From positions 5,394,001-5,458,000 of the forward strand of contig NZ_CP036262.1 of NCBI RefSeq assembly GCF_007741495.1: a stretch of 64,000 nucleotides of DNA, written 5' to 3'. This DNA is from Roseimaritima multifibrata. GTDB lineage: Bacteria; Planctomycetota; Planctomycetia; Pirellulales; Pirellulaceae. The position numbers and the translations under genes are program-made. Shown here in pieces: positions 18,512 to 28,216 of this stretch. The notes below the pieces were generated by a model. The model ran no database searches. It saw nothing but the letters and a program-made list of their open reading frames with translations, and was not told the DNA's origin. Numbering within the stretch: the stretch's first letter is position 1; every line of letters begins with the position of its first letter.

Positions 18512-21364
18512 TTACTCTTCTTCAAAGCGGGCGATCTGTTCGTGCAGATGCCACATATTGGGTTCATCCAACAGACACGCTCGCTCGATTGCTAACGCCT
18601 CTTCTTTGCGTCCCATTCGGAACAGGATTTCGGCCAAGGTGTCGCGGTAGGTGACACTGTCCGGCTCTAAGTAACAGGCTCGGCGTGACAACTCCAAAGC
18701 TTGTGGTAAACGATAGTCCGCGAGGGCCGCAACCCAGGCGAGGTTGTTGGCTCGCTGAGAATCGCCGGGAAACGCATCGAGATGTTTACGACCTTGTTCC
18801 AGGATTTGATCGAGTGCCGCGTTTGCTTCCGATTCCATCCCTTCTTCTCGCAAGACCGCCAAGACATCCTCGGCCAAAGTAATGTTTAGCGGATACATTT
18901 TAAGCGCCTGCTGTAAATGTTTCTTGACCGCAGCGGTATCTTGATCCTTGGCAGCGGCGATCGCCCACAACGATTGATACCGTGCGGGAATGATCAAATA
19001 GGCTCGCGAATAATAGACGGCCGACTCCAAAGTTCCGGCAGTCGCCAAATCGCTCCAACGAGCAGCCAACGCGGGTTCTTCCTCTTGAATCAATTTCGCA
19101 TACGCAGGAGCGACCTGAGCAAATTCAAGTCCTTCGCTGGCTCCAAATGCGGTGTAACGCGTCAGGTGTTCCAGGGTTTCTTTCGCTAATTCGGTCTCGC
19201 CATGTTCGGCTAACTGTTCGGCGATATCGGTTCGCACGGCAAACGAGGTTCCGGCCAACATCCATCGCAGCATCCGACGTTGCTGTTCGGCCTGTGCCAG
19301 ATTGCCCATTCGCTCCGTCGCAATGATCTCGCCCATCAGAGCCTTCAGCGCCAAGATTAATTCACTCTCCGCGGTGTTCACACGATGCTCCGCACCGGCG
19401 CGACTATGGCGATGCCATATTCGGCGATACCGAGCGAGCGCGTCCTTCGCACTACCGGTCTTCAATTCGATTTCTGCCAACCGCATTTCCGCTTCGGAAT
19501 CTTCGTTGTGAGCCAGCGTCTGGTAAATCTGCTGGGCCTGTTCCTTGTATCCCAACTGCATGAAGAAATCACCCAATGCCGCATTCATTCGAGTGCCTCC
19601 TCTAATGATGCGTCCGTTGATCTCTCGATTCCCGGCCAGCAGGTCGAACAACTGTTCGGGAAGAGAATTTTGGCTGGAAGCGTTTGGTTCGATGCCTTGA
19701 AAAAGCTGATGAATGATCAGCAGTCGTTCGCTGGCAGGACGACTTGGTTCCAGTTTGGAATAGGCTTCCCAAACCAGTGCAATCGCCCTGGCCTTAGCAC
19801 CGTCTCGATTCGACATACGGTGAATCAAGTCATACAAAATCAACGAATCAATCGCCGCACCGCTTTGGCCTCCCGACAACTGAATCGCCAGTTCTTGGTG
19901 GGAAAAATTCCAAAGTGCGATCACCGCCTGGTATCTCGCTTGCTTCTTGTCCGCTTGCGGGGGATCCAATTCAGCGATCCGGCGAAACATCTGTTCGGCA
20001 CGTACGGTTTCCCCGCACTGAAACTGAAGCGTCGCCACCGCCACCAAACGAGTCAACGCCGACGGGTTCACGTCTGAGTTCGCGATGGACTTAGGAACGG
20101 GCCCCGCATCGTTTTTTCCATCGTCTGCCGCCGTCCCCCAAAGTTCTCGATGAGCCTCTTCAAACAGTCGTTCGATTCCTCTTTCAGGATCATCGGGGTC
20201 GATTCCCAACAGAGAAAATGCGTCTCGATAACGCGCAAGGAACCCGAGCACCTCAGCCGCTTCCACCGGATTGGCCTGCTGCAAAATCTGAAGCCCCGCT
20301 TCCACGTAACCGTGAATCAGCAAAGCTCGCCAGCGAAGGTCGGTCGCCAAGATATCCGTCGACGGATTCCCATCGGCCAACAACTTCTCCATCGCAGTCG
20401 TGGCAAGATCGGGCAGAGGGGCCCGATGGGCAGCGACCAAAACGTCGACCCAGTTCCGATCCGCGACCAAGCTTCCCGGGGTCGCGTTGCTGGCTGCCTC
20501 TTTCGATTCTTCGATCAATCCGGACCAGTTCCCCTGCAACAAATCGCAAGCCCGCACCATGTCCATTTGTTTTGCTTCACGTGCGACATCCAACGCGGCT
20601 CCAACATCCCCCAATGTCGCCAACACCAAAACCTTGGCCCGAATCTGCTCATTCGGAGTCCAACGATCGGCCGAGGCTGGTAGCCAACCGCGTTGCTGCA
20701 AATCGAATCCCAACTGAGTCAACAATTCGGCTCGAGCGACCGCCAGGGCAGGGGTTTCGGTTGCGACATCCAGAAGGTTGCAAAACGCGTCGACTTGATT
20801 CGATTCGACCGCCGTACGCAGATAGAAAGGGAAACGTCGTTCGATCGATTCACTAACCTCCTTGCGGACGCTTGGACCATCGACCGCCCCGGCGGCTTGT
20901 TCGATGGCGATCGTGACGGCCGAAAACAGACCGGCATCCAACAGCCCTTCCAATCGCTCCGCACCTTCAAGCCCGGCCAATCGCCGCAAGACTTCGGGCG
21001 GCGTGTCGGGCAACAAACCTTTTTGCCAGCGATCCAAAATCCAACGAGCTCGTGCGGCGACCTCGGGATCCGCGTCTCGAGCGGCACGTTCCACTTCCTC
21101 GCGTGCGGTCGCTCGTTCACTCCATAGTTCACGAGTCGCCATCTGACGCTGCGCATAATCGTCAGCCCCCAAACTCTCCCGCCGCAGTTCCAACATCTGC
21201 TCGGAAAATTCTCCGGTCGGCTCACCCTTCGGTGACACGTTAAGGGATTCTTGTCCCAACAGAGTCTCCGCAGCGAACGCTACAGAAAAGCCAACAAGAA
21301 AAGTGGCTAAAAGAATTTGAATGGATTGGAAGCGATTTTTCAGATCGAATAAAAGGCTGCGCAT
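18512..21364 (-). CDS. Secreted TPR-repeat protein, 950 aa
   Basis: N-terminal hydrophobic segment (IQILLATFLVGFSVAFAAETLLGQ) is a signal peptide or anchor. Residues ~60-110 look like a HEAT-type helical pair (AREEVERAARDADPEVAARARWILDRWQ). The remainder is alpha-helical solenoid; clear tetratricopeptide units are near the C-terminus (AKDQDTAAVKKHLQQALKMYPLN; LPQALELSRRACYLEPDSVTYRDTLAEILFRMGRKEEALAIE) and around 490-540 and 640-690. No catalytic motif. Probably a periplasmic scaffold for protein-protein contacts. Transcribed toward the 189-bp repeat block. Confidence 0.88.
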   Translation of the reverse strand: MRSLLFDLKNRFQSIQILLATFLVGFSVAFAAETLLGQESLNVSPKGEPTGEFSEQMLELRRESLGADDYAQRQMATRELWSERATAREEVERAARDADPEVAARARWILDRWQKGLLPDTPPEVLRRLAGLEGAERLEGLLDAGLFSAVTIAIEQAAGAVDGPSVRKEVSESIERRFPFYLRTAVESNQVDAFCNLLDVATETPALAVARAELLTQLGFDLQQRGWLPASADRWTPNEQIRAKVLVLATLGDVGAALDVAREAKQMDMVRACDLLQGNWSGLIEESKEAASNATPGSLVADRNWVDVLVAAHRAPLPDLATTAMEKLLADGNPSTDILATDLRWRALLIHGYVEAGLQILQQANPVEAAEVLGFLARYRDAFSLLGIDPDDPERGIERLFEEAHRELWGTAADDGKNDAGPVPKSIANSDVNPSALTRLVAVATLQFQCGETVRAEQMFRRIAELDPPQADKKQARYQAVIALWNFSHQELAIQLSGGQSGAAIDSLILYDLIHRMSNRDGAKARAIALVWEAYSKLEPSRPASERLLIIHQLFQGIEPNASSQNSLPEQLFDLLAGNREINGRIIRGGTRMNAALGDFFMQLGYKEQAQQIYQTLAHNEDSEAEMRLAEIELKTGSAKDALARYRRIWHRHSRAGAEHRVNTAESELILALKALMGEIIATERMGNLAQAEQQRRMLRWMLAGTSFAVRTDIAEQLAEHGETELAKETLEHLTRYTAFGASEGLEFAQVAPAYAKLIQEEEPALAARWSDLATAGTLESAVYYSRAYLIIPARYQSLWAIAAAKDQDTAAVKKHLQQALKMYPLNITLAEDVLAVLREEGMESEANAALDQILEQGRKHLDAFPGDSQRANNLAWVAALADYRLPQALELSRRACYLEPDSVTYRDTLAEILFRMGRKEEALAIERACLLDEPNMWHLHEQIARFEEE

Positions 21365-21536
21365 GGCGTCCGTCTTTATCCCTGCAGCGTCTCGGCCTCG
21401 CCGCGGGTGCGATGCGACACGAGAACGTTGGAAAGAGCTAAAATGGGGCTGTCTGTCCGAAACATAATCCTTAGTGTACTACAGTCTCCCATCGACAGCA
21501 GCTTTTACCGATTCAAACATCCAAAAGGAATGGAAC

Positions 21537-22814
21537 ATGCTTCGCTATTTTACCGTACTCACACTGCTCGGCTTTTGCGGGATGGCTACGGCTGACGAAT
21601 CTTGGACTCAGTGGCGTGGAGAGTCCCAAAACGGAATCGTCGCAGGTTCCGATTTCCCGATTTCCTGGTCAAACGAAAAAGGGATTTCGTGGCAATCCAA
21701 ACTCCCCGGCAAAGGGGGCAGCACTCCCGTCCATAAAGCGGGCAAGATTTTCGTCACCGCTGGAGTCGATGAAATCAATCACCTGATGGCCATTGACGCC
21801 GCCGACGGCTCGATCGCCTGGGATGTCGAAGTTGGCAAAGAACGCGTTAGCGAACATGGCAAAAACCACCGCAAAGGAAGCGGCAGCAATCCCTCGGCAG
21901 TGATCGACGGAGAAAAAGTCTTCGCCTACTACCGCAGTGGTGATCTGATCGCGACTTCGCTAGACGGAAAAGTTCTGTGGCAAACCAACCTTCAAGACCG
22001 CTATGGCGAAGATACGCTTTGGTGGAATCTAGGTACTTCACCGATCCCGACCGACAAATCTTTGGTCATCGCCGTCATGCAGTCCGATTTCAGCTACCTG
22101 GTCGGACTGGACAAAGAAAGCGGAAAAGAAATCTGGAAAATCGACCGTAACCTGGACGCGCCTAAAGAATCGGCTCAAAGCTACACGACGCCGGTATCGA
22201 TGACGGTCGACGGAAAAGCAATCCTCGCGGTTCTCGGAGCCGACCACCTGACTTTGCATGATGCAGAAACCGGCAAAGAACTAGCGCAACTGGGTGGCTT
22301 CAATCCTGGTGGCGAACAATTTTATCGCTCGATTGCGTCCCCCGTTGCCGAGGGAAACATCGTGGTCTGCCCGTATGCTCGTGGCGGTACCCTGACCGGA
22401 GTGGACGCTAAAAAACTGCTGGCCGGGGAAGGCAAGGACGCGATCGCATGGTTCCGTGATGACCTGGGAACCGACGTCCCCAGCCCTGCCGCACGCGATG
22501 GCAAAATCTACCTACTGCGTGACAAAGATGGACTGGCATGCCTCGACGCGGCATCGGGCAAAACCGAGTGGACGACCGAATTGCCTCGCTCGCGATTGTC
22601 CTTCACCGCATCGCCGCTCGTTTCCGACACCCATCTATATGCGACTCGGGAAGATGGCACGACCTTCGTGATTAGCTTGGAAAACCACGAAGTGGTGGCG
22701 ACCAACGAAGCCGGTTCCGGAGAACCTTTCACCGTCGCCAGCCTTGTCCCTCTGAACGGCGACCTGCTGCAGCGGACTCCTGACCAAATCGTGCGAATCA
22801 AAGGCGAGAAATAA
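21537..22814 (+). CDS. Secreted PQQ-like beta-propeller protein
   Basis: 425 aa from the chosen start MLRYFTVLTLLGFCGMATADES, a Sec signal peptide with AAGGAATGGAAC just before the ATG; the longer in-frame start at 21474 would place 21 non-hydrophobic residues before the signal. Blades follow the PQQ/BamB pattern: WTQWRGESQNG, GKIFVTAGVDEINHLMAIDAADGSIAWDVEVG, GKVLWQTNLQ, YLVGLDKESGKEIWKIDR, GKIYLLRDKDGLACLDAASGKTEWTTELP. These planctomycete proteins do not usually bind PQQ as dehydrogenases; the role is unknown. A REP-like element follows the gene. Confidence 0.9.
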   Translation: MLRYFTVLTLLGFCGMATADESWTQWRGESQNGIVAGSDFPISWSNEKGISWQSKLPGKGGSTPVHKAGKIFVTAGVDEINHLMAIDAADGSIAWDVEVGKERVSEHGKNHRKGSGSNPSAVIDGEKVFAYYRSGDLIATSLDGKVLWQTNLQDRYGEDTLWWNLGTSPIPTDKSLVIAVMQSDFSYLVGLDKESGKEIWKIDRNLDAPKESAQSYTTPVSMTVDGKAILAVLGADHLTLHDAETGKELAQLGGFNPGGEQFYRSIASPVAEGNIVVCPYARGGTLTGVDAKKLLAGEGKDAIAWFRDDLGTDVPSPAARDGKIYLLRDKDGLACLDAASGKTEWTTELPRSRLSFTASPLVSDTHLYATREDGTTFVISLENHEVVATNEAGSGEPFTVASLVPLNGDLLQRTPDQIVRIKGEK

Positions 22815-23460
22815 ACTTGCTCGCCGTGCAGGGGGCATTTCCGGGCTGTCGATTGACTCGGAAGCGGAGATAGATTGCTACTTTCGCGCGGGACGTGAAG
22901 TTTATTCGCAACGTATTGCCGGTCTTTCCACGCTCTGGCGAGCGTGGCTACGAGGCATCCGTGGCTGTGAAACATCCGTGGCTACCGTCGCCAGACGGTG
23001 GCTCCCGCTCGGAAACCATCACAAACGGATTTCACATGCCCAGTGAAATGCGACGCTCGGGAAATCGACAGCCCGTTTTCCCCCAGCGTTGACTGTAGAC
23101 AACGCAGTGTCGGTTCCGAGGCGGCGGTGGACCGATCGCCGAGGACCGTTTCAGCGAGCCACTCCGCTGTGCTGGTTCCATCGTTGCAGTGCCGACCCCC
23201 TGCCAGGAATCGATCCAGACCAAGCCACACAGCACCACAGCCACACATGCAATTAAGCTGTATATACACCAACGAAGCTATTGCTTGATGATTGCGTGAA
23301 CCGACTGGCTAGTCGGTCTAGCGGCAGATAAGATGGGATTCTGGCCGGGCGGGGAGCGATCGTTCCCCGGCTCAGCGAGCCCTCAACGCGACGCACTGAA
23401 GAGGCCAGTCTTGAAGACGCCGCCCTCGTAAGCCATCCGAATGCTGGCAGGAAAGATTCG
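22815..23460. other. Long intergenic stretch with REP-like copy 2
   Basis: About 645 bp between two plus-strand genes. It holds the palindromic element at 22935-23060. The rest shows only overlapping short frames on both strands with no ribosome site; I accept no gene. The Fur-family promoter presumably lies near the right end. Confidence 0.5.
22935..23060 (+). repeat. REP-like palindrome, copy 2
   Basis: Arms at 22935-22952 (CTGGCGAGCGTGGCTACG) and 22977-22994 (CGTGGCTACCGTCGCCAG), followed by GACGGTGGCTCCCGCTCGGA and AACCATC, then GATTTCAC. Compared with copy 1 at 11260, the A-to-G changes in the arms keep pairing as G-U in RNA. The loop is longer (24 nt against 7). Both copies lie downstream of plus-strand genes and in the same orientation. 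Confidence 0.85.
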
Positions 23461-23889
23461 ATGAACTCGATACCGAATTCACGTGCAGAAACCCAGAAGT
23501 CGATTCGGGATGCGGGATTGCGAGCGACCCCGGCAAGGCTGGCGACCTTAGAATTTTTGCGTCAAGCCACTTCGCCGCTGACACACGCTGCGGTCGCCGA
23601 GCACCTAGCGCCACTAGGAGTCGACAAAGCGACCGCGTTTCGCAACCTAAACGACATGACCGAAGCGGGGCTCTTAAGACGCACCGAACTTGGGGACCAT
23701 GTCTGGCGATTTGAAGCGATCGGCGACGACGGTCACGCGGATGCCCACCCCCACTTCTTATGCGTCGACTGTGGAACCGTCTCCTGTCTAGAAGACGTCA
23801 AACTAACCACAGGCAGCCAACGAAACACCGCACAGTTCGGCGAGATCACCGAAATTTTACTAAGAGGCCACTGCAACGACTGCCGCTAA
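23461..23889 (+). CDS. Fur-family transcriptional regulator
   Basis: 142 aa. Winged helix: GLRATPARLATLEFLRQATSPLTHAAVAEHLAPLGVDKATAFRNLNDMTEAGLLRRTELGDHVWRFE matches the Fur DNA-binding domain (T-x-x-R start and the ATAFRNLN recognition helix, usually TVYRTL). The dimerisation/metal part has HADAHPHFLCVDCGTVSCLED, with His residues and a CxxC, and the C-terminal HCNDC supplies a second Cys pair, so a structural zinc site of two CxxC is complete. Fur, Zur and PerR cannot be told apart here. No metal-uptake gene is adjacent. An octamer array starts about 8 bp after the stop. Confidence 0.93.
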   Translation: MNSIPNSRAETQKSIRDAGLRATPARLATLEFLRQATSPLTHAAVAEHLAPLGVDKATAFRNLNDMTEAGLLRRTELGDHVWRFEAIGDDGHADAHPHFLCVDCGTVSCLEDVKLTTGSQRNTAQFGEITEILLRGHCNDCR

Positions 23890-23896
23890 GCAGCGC

Positions 23897-23971
23897 GGGA
23901 GTTATCAGTTGGGAGTGAAGGAGTTGGGAGTGAAGGAGTTGGGAGTGAAGGAGTTGGGAGTTGGGAGTTGT
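23897..23971 (+). repeat. GGAGTGAA-type array after the Fur-family gene
   Basis: Repeated GGAGTGAAGGAGTTG units (mixed 8- and 7-bp periods), purine-rich strand plus, beginning 8-20 bp beyond the fur-family stop. It faces an inverted array of the same unit at 24050-24143 across about 80 bp, so the transcript could form a long hairpin. Confidence 0.9.
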
Positions 23972-24049
23972 GTGATTGCGATTCTGTTTAGTGAAGGACT
24001 GCGATCACGAAGCTAATTCAATGACCTCATTTCCGGAACCTCCCCAGAA

Positions 24050-24143
24050 AACTCCTTCACTCCTTCACTCCTTCACTCCTTCACTCCTTCACTCCTTCAC
24101 TCCTTGTCTCCTTGTCTCCCAACTCCTTCACTCCCCAACTCAC
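24050..24143 (-). repeat. GGAGTGAA/GGAGACAA array after the DUF1598 gene
   Basis: On the minus strand, GGAGTGAA units, two GGAGACAA units, then GGAGTGAAGGAGT-type units again. It begins about 14 bp past the DUF1598 stop, purine-rich on that gene's coding strand. It is inverted relative to the array at 23897-23971. Confidence 0.92.
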
Positions 24144-24156
24144 CCAGCACTGCGAA

Positions 24157-25536
24157 CTAATTCCACCACCAGCTCTCACTCGCCTTCCGGCTTGATTTCT
24201 GGTGAACTTGCTCTAGGTTCGCGGCGATTTTCTGGCTTTCGACGATTTCGAATGCGTTGACACTGACTCCGCCGGAGGTGCTGACGACCCAGCCTTTGGT
24301 TCCACGTACAAAGCTGGATTGTGGCTCGATCGCTTTGGGAACTTGGAAAGTAGCTCGTTCGACGACCGGTTCGGTTCCGTTTAAACCGTCCAGTGAGCAA
24401 CCGCTGATTTCTGCCAAGCGTTCTTGCGTGATCAGCGTTGCGACGACGCTCAGGTCCATGAGGTTTCGCAGGTCACCGAAGACAGCTTTTCGACTGGCAA
24501 GTTCACCGAATTTTTCGGTCATACGATCAGCCCACTTCTGAGCCGTCTTGTCCACTCGACCGGTCTGTTCGACTTGTCCATCTTCCTTCAGACGATCGAT
24601 TTCGGTCATCGTTTTGACCCCTTGTCCTGAAATTCGCCAAGCCAAACGATCTTCGGTTCTTTCCAGGGCATCGTAGTCGGTGGTCATCCACCAACGCGGG
24701 TTGCTGGAAGCCGATTGATTTTGATTTCTTGCCATCTGCATGTAGCTGGGGAAATTTGGGATCGGAGATTCGACCAAGTCCATCGCCAGACGTTTCATTT
24801 CGAAGTCGGCAGCCACCAAGACGCGGGCATATCGGCTGTCGCCTGGGATCCCTGTCAGCTTGACCGTTTGAGGCCCGAAAGCGGCTCGCATGGCTGGTTC
24901 AAACTGGCGTGGGTCGGGTTGCGGCCGTGAGCGAATTCGACGCATCAAAGCGTTCAAACGCTGGCGTCCTTCCGCGGTCGGTTCGATCGAGCAGCTAATT
25001 CCAGCGGTTCTTGCCAATTCGACCGATTCCATCGCGGTCATCAAATCTTCCAGATGCAACGTTGGCTGGCCGCTTTGGGCGCCCACGACGGTCGCATCAT
25101 CTCGAACGATCCAAGGCTCGGCAGGTCCTGCGATAACAATGTCTTGCTGATCGGGATAGACGAACACATATTCAACGCGTAGCAAGCCGGCCAAATATCG
25201 GATGTCATCCGGCAGACGCTCCCCTTTCTGTTTGGATTCCCGGATGGCTGCTTGCAGTTTCGCCAGCGAGACCATTCGCAGATCACAGGCTTCGACAAGA
25301 GCCCCTTCCGGCTTTCGCACTTCGGCGCGAAGCTGATTTAGAAAATCAGCCTGCTCTCCGGGTGCTGCGGCACGCACCAAACCGGACGCGTCAATCGAGA
25401 CCCCCCCGACAGCACTTTGTCGATTATTGCCTCCACCGTAAAGCAATGTTGAAAAACCCAGCGTCGCCACGGCGACCAGGACATTTCGAGCAGAGAACAA
25501 ATGGCGGAAACCAGACCGGTTGGTTTGCGGTTTCAT
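24157..25536 (-). CDS. DUF1598 planctomycete secreted protein
   Basis: 459 aa from MKPQTNRSGFRHLF, chosen because a GGAG lies 7-8 nt upstream and a hydrophobic export segment (NVLVAVATLGFSTLLYGGG) follows; the frame is open to 25674, but the extra 46 residues are Cys/Ser-rich and lie before the signal. The body matches my memory of the DUF1598 family: LPDDIRYLAGLLRVEYVFVYPDQQDIVIAGPAEPW, DDATVVGAQSGQPTLHLEDLMTAM, GISCSIEPTAEGRQRLNALM, FGPQTVKLTGIPGDSRYARVLVAADFEMKRLAMDLVE. Function unknown; it is confined, as far as I know, to planctomycetes. Ends WWWN beside the octamer array. Confidence 0.85.
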   Translation of the reverse strand: MKPQTNRSGFRHLFSARNVLVAVATLGFSTLLYGGGNNRQSAVGGVSIDASGLVRAAAPGEQADFLNQLRAEVRKPEGALVEACDLRMVSLAKLQAAIRESKQKGERLPDDIRYLAGLLRVEYVFVYPDQQDIVIAGPAEPWIVRDDATVVGAQSGQPTLHLEDLMTAMESVELARTAGISCSIEPTAEGRQRLNALMRRIRSRPQPDPRQFEPAMRAAFGPQTVKLTGIPGDSRYARVLVAADFEMKRLAMDLVESPIPNFPSYMQMARNQNQSASSNPRWWMTTDYDALERTEDRLAWRISGQGVKTMTEIDRLKEDGQVEQTGRVDKTAQKWADRMTEKFGELASRKAVFGDLRNLMDLSVVATLITQERLAEISGCSLDGLNGTEPVVERATFQVPKAIEPQSSFVRGTKGWVVSTSGGVSVNAFEIVESQKIAANLEQVHQKSSRKASESWWWN

Positions 25537-25751
25537 GAAGGACTCCAAGAATCGATCGCGGAGAACGACCACGGCTGAGGTTGAGAAGCAGGATCCGTAA
25601 AACATCCCGGACAGCGAGATGATTTCACCAGCGGAGCATCGGGGTCCGCAGTATTCGCTAGAATAGTTCGGCATCGAGAACGTTTCAACAGAATCGTCCC
25701 CTTGCTGGGGCGCAATCCAGTCGATTTTCTCTCACACCGTCTGCTCCAGCG

Positions 25752-27851
25752 TTGTCAGCCACCGAAAAAACATCTCCACCACGTCCTTCAGCATACCTTG
25801 TAATCCGCCAAGGCGGACGCTGGACCGATGTCCTCCGTCTGCGTCCTGGCCGTCGAGTGCTGATTGGACGGGCAAGCACCAGCCAAATCGTGATTCACAG
25901 CGATCGCTGCAGCCGGCAACATTCCGAAATTTTTCCTGTTCAAGAAGGCGAATTCTGGGTCGTTCGTGACCTTAGCAGCCGAAACGGGACTTTGGTCAAT
26001 AGCCAAGCGATTAGCGAAGACCACGTGCTCAGCGAAGGCGAGACGATCGAAGTCGCCGGCTGCCAAATGACCTTTGTGCACCGAATTTCCGACGCATTTG
26101 ATACCGGAACCGGTCCCGCTCGGGCCCCCACCGCCAGCGGCGATGAGCAACAGACCAGCGGCGGCGAGGAAGCGACGATCACTCATCGCCGCGACAGCAG
26201 CGCCTACCTGGAACCGCTGGAGAAAACGGGGGACCGGCAATCCGCTGGCCCCAGTGGCAAGATCAGCGGCAGCCCAACAAGCCTCCCTCCGGACCCGACG
26301 GTCGGTCGCGAACTATTTCGCTTGGCCTTTGACTTGGCTCGCTGCGATTCGCCCGAAACGGCCGCCAGTACCGCCTTGCAAGGGATCGCCAACCATCTGG
26401 GCGTCGGCAGTGGCGCCGTCCTGCTGGAAGCTTCGCCTGATCAAGCTTCAGACAAACCAAACGTTTTGGCAATCGATCCCGGCAAATTAACGGTCATCGC
26501 GACTCATCAGCAGGGCGAACGCTCCTACCACCGTCTGTCCGACCTTTTGGCAGCAACCGTCCTGCGGGAAAATGAAGCCGTCCTGGCAAGAAACCTCCGC
26601 GATGATGCCTCGCTGGCGACCCCCGACAGCCAGGGCCAATTGTCGACGACCAGCACCGTCTGCTCTCCGATTCGAGGCTCCGCAGGCCCGATCGGAGTCC
26701 TCCACATTTACTCCGACGGCAAACAACGCGACCTGACTCCGCTGGACTTAGAATTCATTGTGGCCGCCGGCGAAAGCCTTTCGCTCGCTTTACGGAATCT
26801 CCGCAGAGAGGCAGACCTAACGGTCACCCTGACTAAAACTCGGCGTCGAGTTGACCAGTTAAAAGAACAGCTGGCCGACACGACAAAAATTATCGGCAAA
26901 AGTCCCGCGATCGCCGATGTGAAGGAAAAAATTCGTCGAGCCGCTCCGACGATGGCGACCGTCCTGGTCCGCGGCGAAAGTGGAACAGGAAAAGAATTGG
27001 TCGCCGCCGCCATCCACAACGCAAGCGACCGCGCCGACGGACCATTTATCTGCCTAAATTGTGCGGCCCTTTCCTCGACACTGCTGGAAAGTGAGCTGTT
27101 TGGCCACGAAAAAGGAGCTTTTACAGGGGCAACGGACCGCAAACGGGGAAAATTCGAAGCGGCCGACGGGGGGACATTAATGCTGGATGAAGTGGGCGAA
27201 ATGAGCCCCGAAATCCAAGCAAAATTCCTGCGCGTCCTCGAGGGACACCCGTTCGAAAGAGTCGGCGGCAATCAACCGATTAACGCAGACGTCCGCGTTG
27301 TTGCCGCGACAAACCGTGACTTGGAACAAGCCGTGCGCGACAAAAAATTTCGCGCCGACCTTTATTTTCGCCTCCACGTCGTCGATATCGTCGTCCCCCC
27401 GCTACGAGTGCGAGGCACGGACATTATCAAGCTTGCCGATTTCTTCCTCACACGATTTACCCACCAAATGGGACGCCGCGTCGATGGATTTACCAAAGCG
27501 GCCCAGCAACGTTTGGCACAATACGCCTGGCCTGGGAACGTTCGCGAACTGAAAAATGTGATCGAACGGGCGGTCGTCCTCTCGGCCGATACCGAAATCG
27601 ATGCCCACGATCTGCTGCTGACCAACATCGAACTAACCCCATCGGACGATCCCTCCGAAACCTCTCCACCCCACTTCACCGAGGGAAGCCTGGACTCCCT
27701 TGAAGAGTTAGAGAAAAAGCACATCGTTCGAGTCCTCCAGTCGACCGGCGGCAACAAAAGCCGGGCCTCAGCGATTCTTGGAATCGAGCGGAGCACTTTG
27801 GATCGTAAGATTCGGCGGCATGAATTGACGCCGGAGCGGTGGATGGGGTGA
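25752..27851 (+). CDS. FHA-GAF-sigma54 activator (NtrC-like, Fis HTH)
   Basis: 699 aa. Residues ~15-110 FHA domain ([25 protein letters not shown] ... SRNGTLVN), which binds phosphothreonine; ~190-360 GAF-like sensor; ~380-620 AAA+ domain with Walker A GESGTGKE (~406), the sigma54-contacting GAFTGA loop (~453), Walker [13 protein letters not shown] (~472) and the arginine-finger region; the C-terminus ([20 protein letters not shown]) is a Fis-type HTH. It drives sigma54-RNA polymerase open-complex formation, probably under Ser/Thr kinase control through FHA. The start must be TTG at 25752, since the first in-frame ATG falls near residue 100 inside the FHA domain. An octamer array begins 10 bp after the stop. 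Confidence 0.94.
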   Translation: MSATEKTSPPRPSAYLVIRQGGRWTDVLRLRPGRRVLIGRASTSQIVIHSDRCSRQHSEIFPVQEGEFWVVRDLSSRNGTLVNSQAISEDHVLSEGETIEVAGCQMTFVHRISDAFDTGTGPARAPTASGDEQQTSGGEEATITHRRDSSAYLEPLEKTGDRQSAGPSGKISGSPTSLPPDPTVGRELFRLAFDLARCDSPETAASTALQGIANHLGVGSGAVLLEASPDQASDKPNVLAIDPGKLTVIATHQQGERSYHRLSDLLAATVLRENEAVLARNLRDDASLATPDSQGQLSTTSTVCSPIRGSAGPIGVLHIYSDGKQRDLTPLDLEFIVAAGESLSLALRNLRREADLTVTLTKTRRRVDQLKEQLADTTKIIGKSPAIADVKEKIRRAAPTMATVLVRGESGTGKELVAAAIHNASDRADGPFICLNCAALSSTLLESELFGHEKGAFTGATDRKRGKFEAADGGTLMLDEVGEMSPEIQAKFLRVLEGHPFERVGGNQPINADVRVVAATNRDLEQAVRDKKFRADLYFRLHVVDIVVPPLRVRGTDIIKLADFFLTRFTHQMGRRVDGFTKAAQQRLAQYAWPGNVRELKNVIERAVVLSADTEIDAHDLLLTNIELTPSDDPSETSPPHFTEGSLDSLEELEKKHIVRVLQSTGGNKSRASAILGIERSTLDRKIRRHELTPERWMG

Positions 27852-27860
27852 GGCGGAGTG

Positions 27861-27963
27861 GCGGAGACACGGAGACACGGAGACACGGAGACACGGAGAC
27901 ACGGAGACACGGAGACACGGAGTGAAGGAGTGAAGGAGTGAAGGAGTGAAGGAGTGTGGGAGT
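27861..27963 (+). repeat. GGAGACAC then GGAGTGAA octamer array
   Basis: Seven copies of GGAGACAC followed without a break by four copies of GGAGTGAA and degenerate GGAGTGTG units. This shows that the two units belong to one element type and share phase. It starts 10 bp after the sigma54-activator stop, purine strand equal to that gene's coding strand. Confidence 0.95.
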
Positions 27964-28216
27964 GTGGTGGGGGGGCGAAATTGGGGTTTTTGGCTTTGAT
28001 CGTGGAGTGATCAGATCCCTAAGTGGGGGTTCTACGGAGGCTGTGACAATTTTACCGGCTACGGACGCTATCCCCTAAGCCTTAAGATTCCTACAATTTC
28101 ATTAACCTCTTACCATCGAATTATTCGATAGAACCCCTACAGATACCCCTTTAGCCCTCAGCGATCGTCGCTGTGCTGCTTTTAGGTTCCCCGAAATTCC
28201 TGCGGATCACTTTGCT

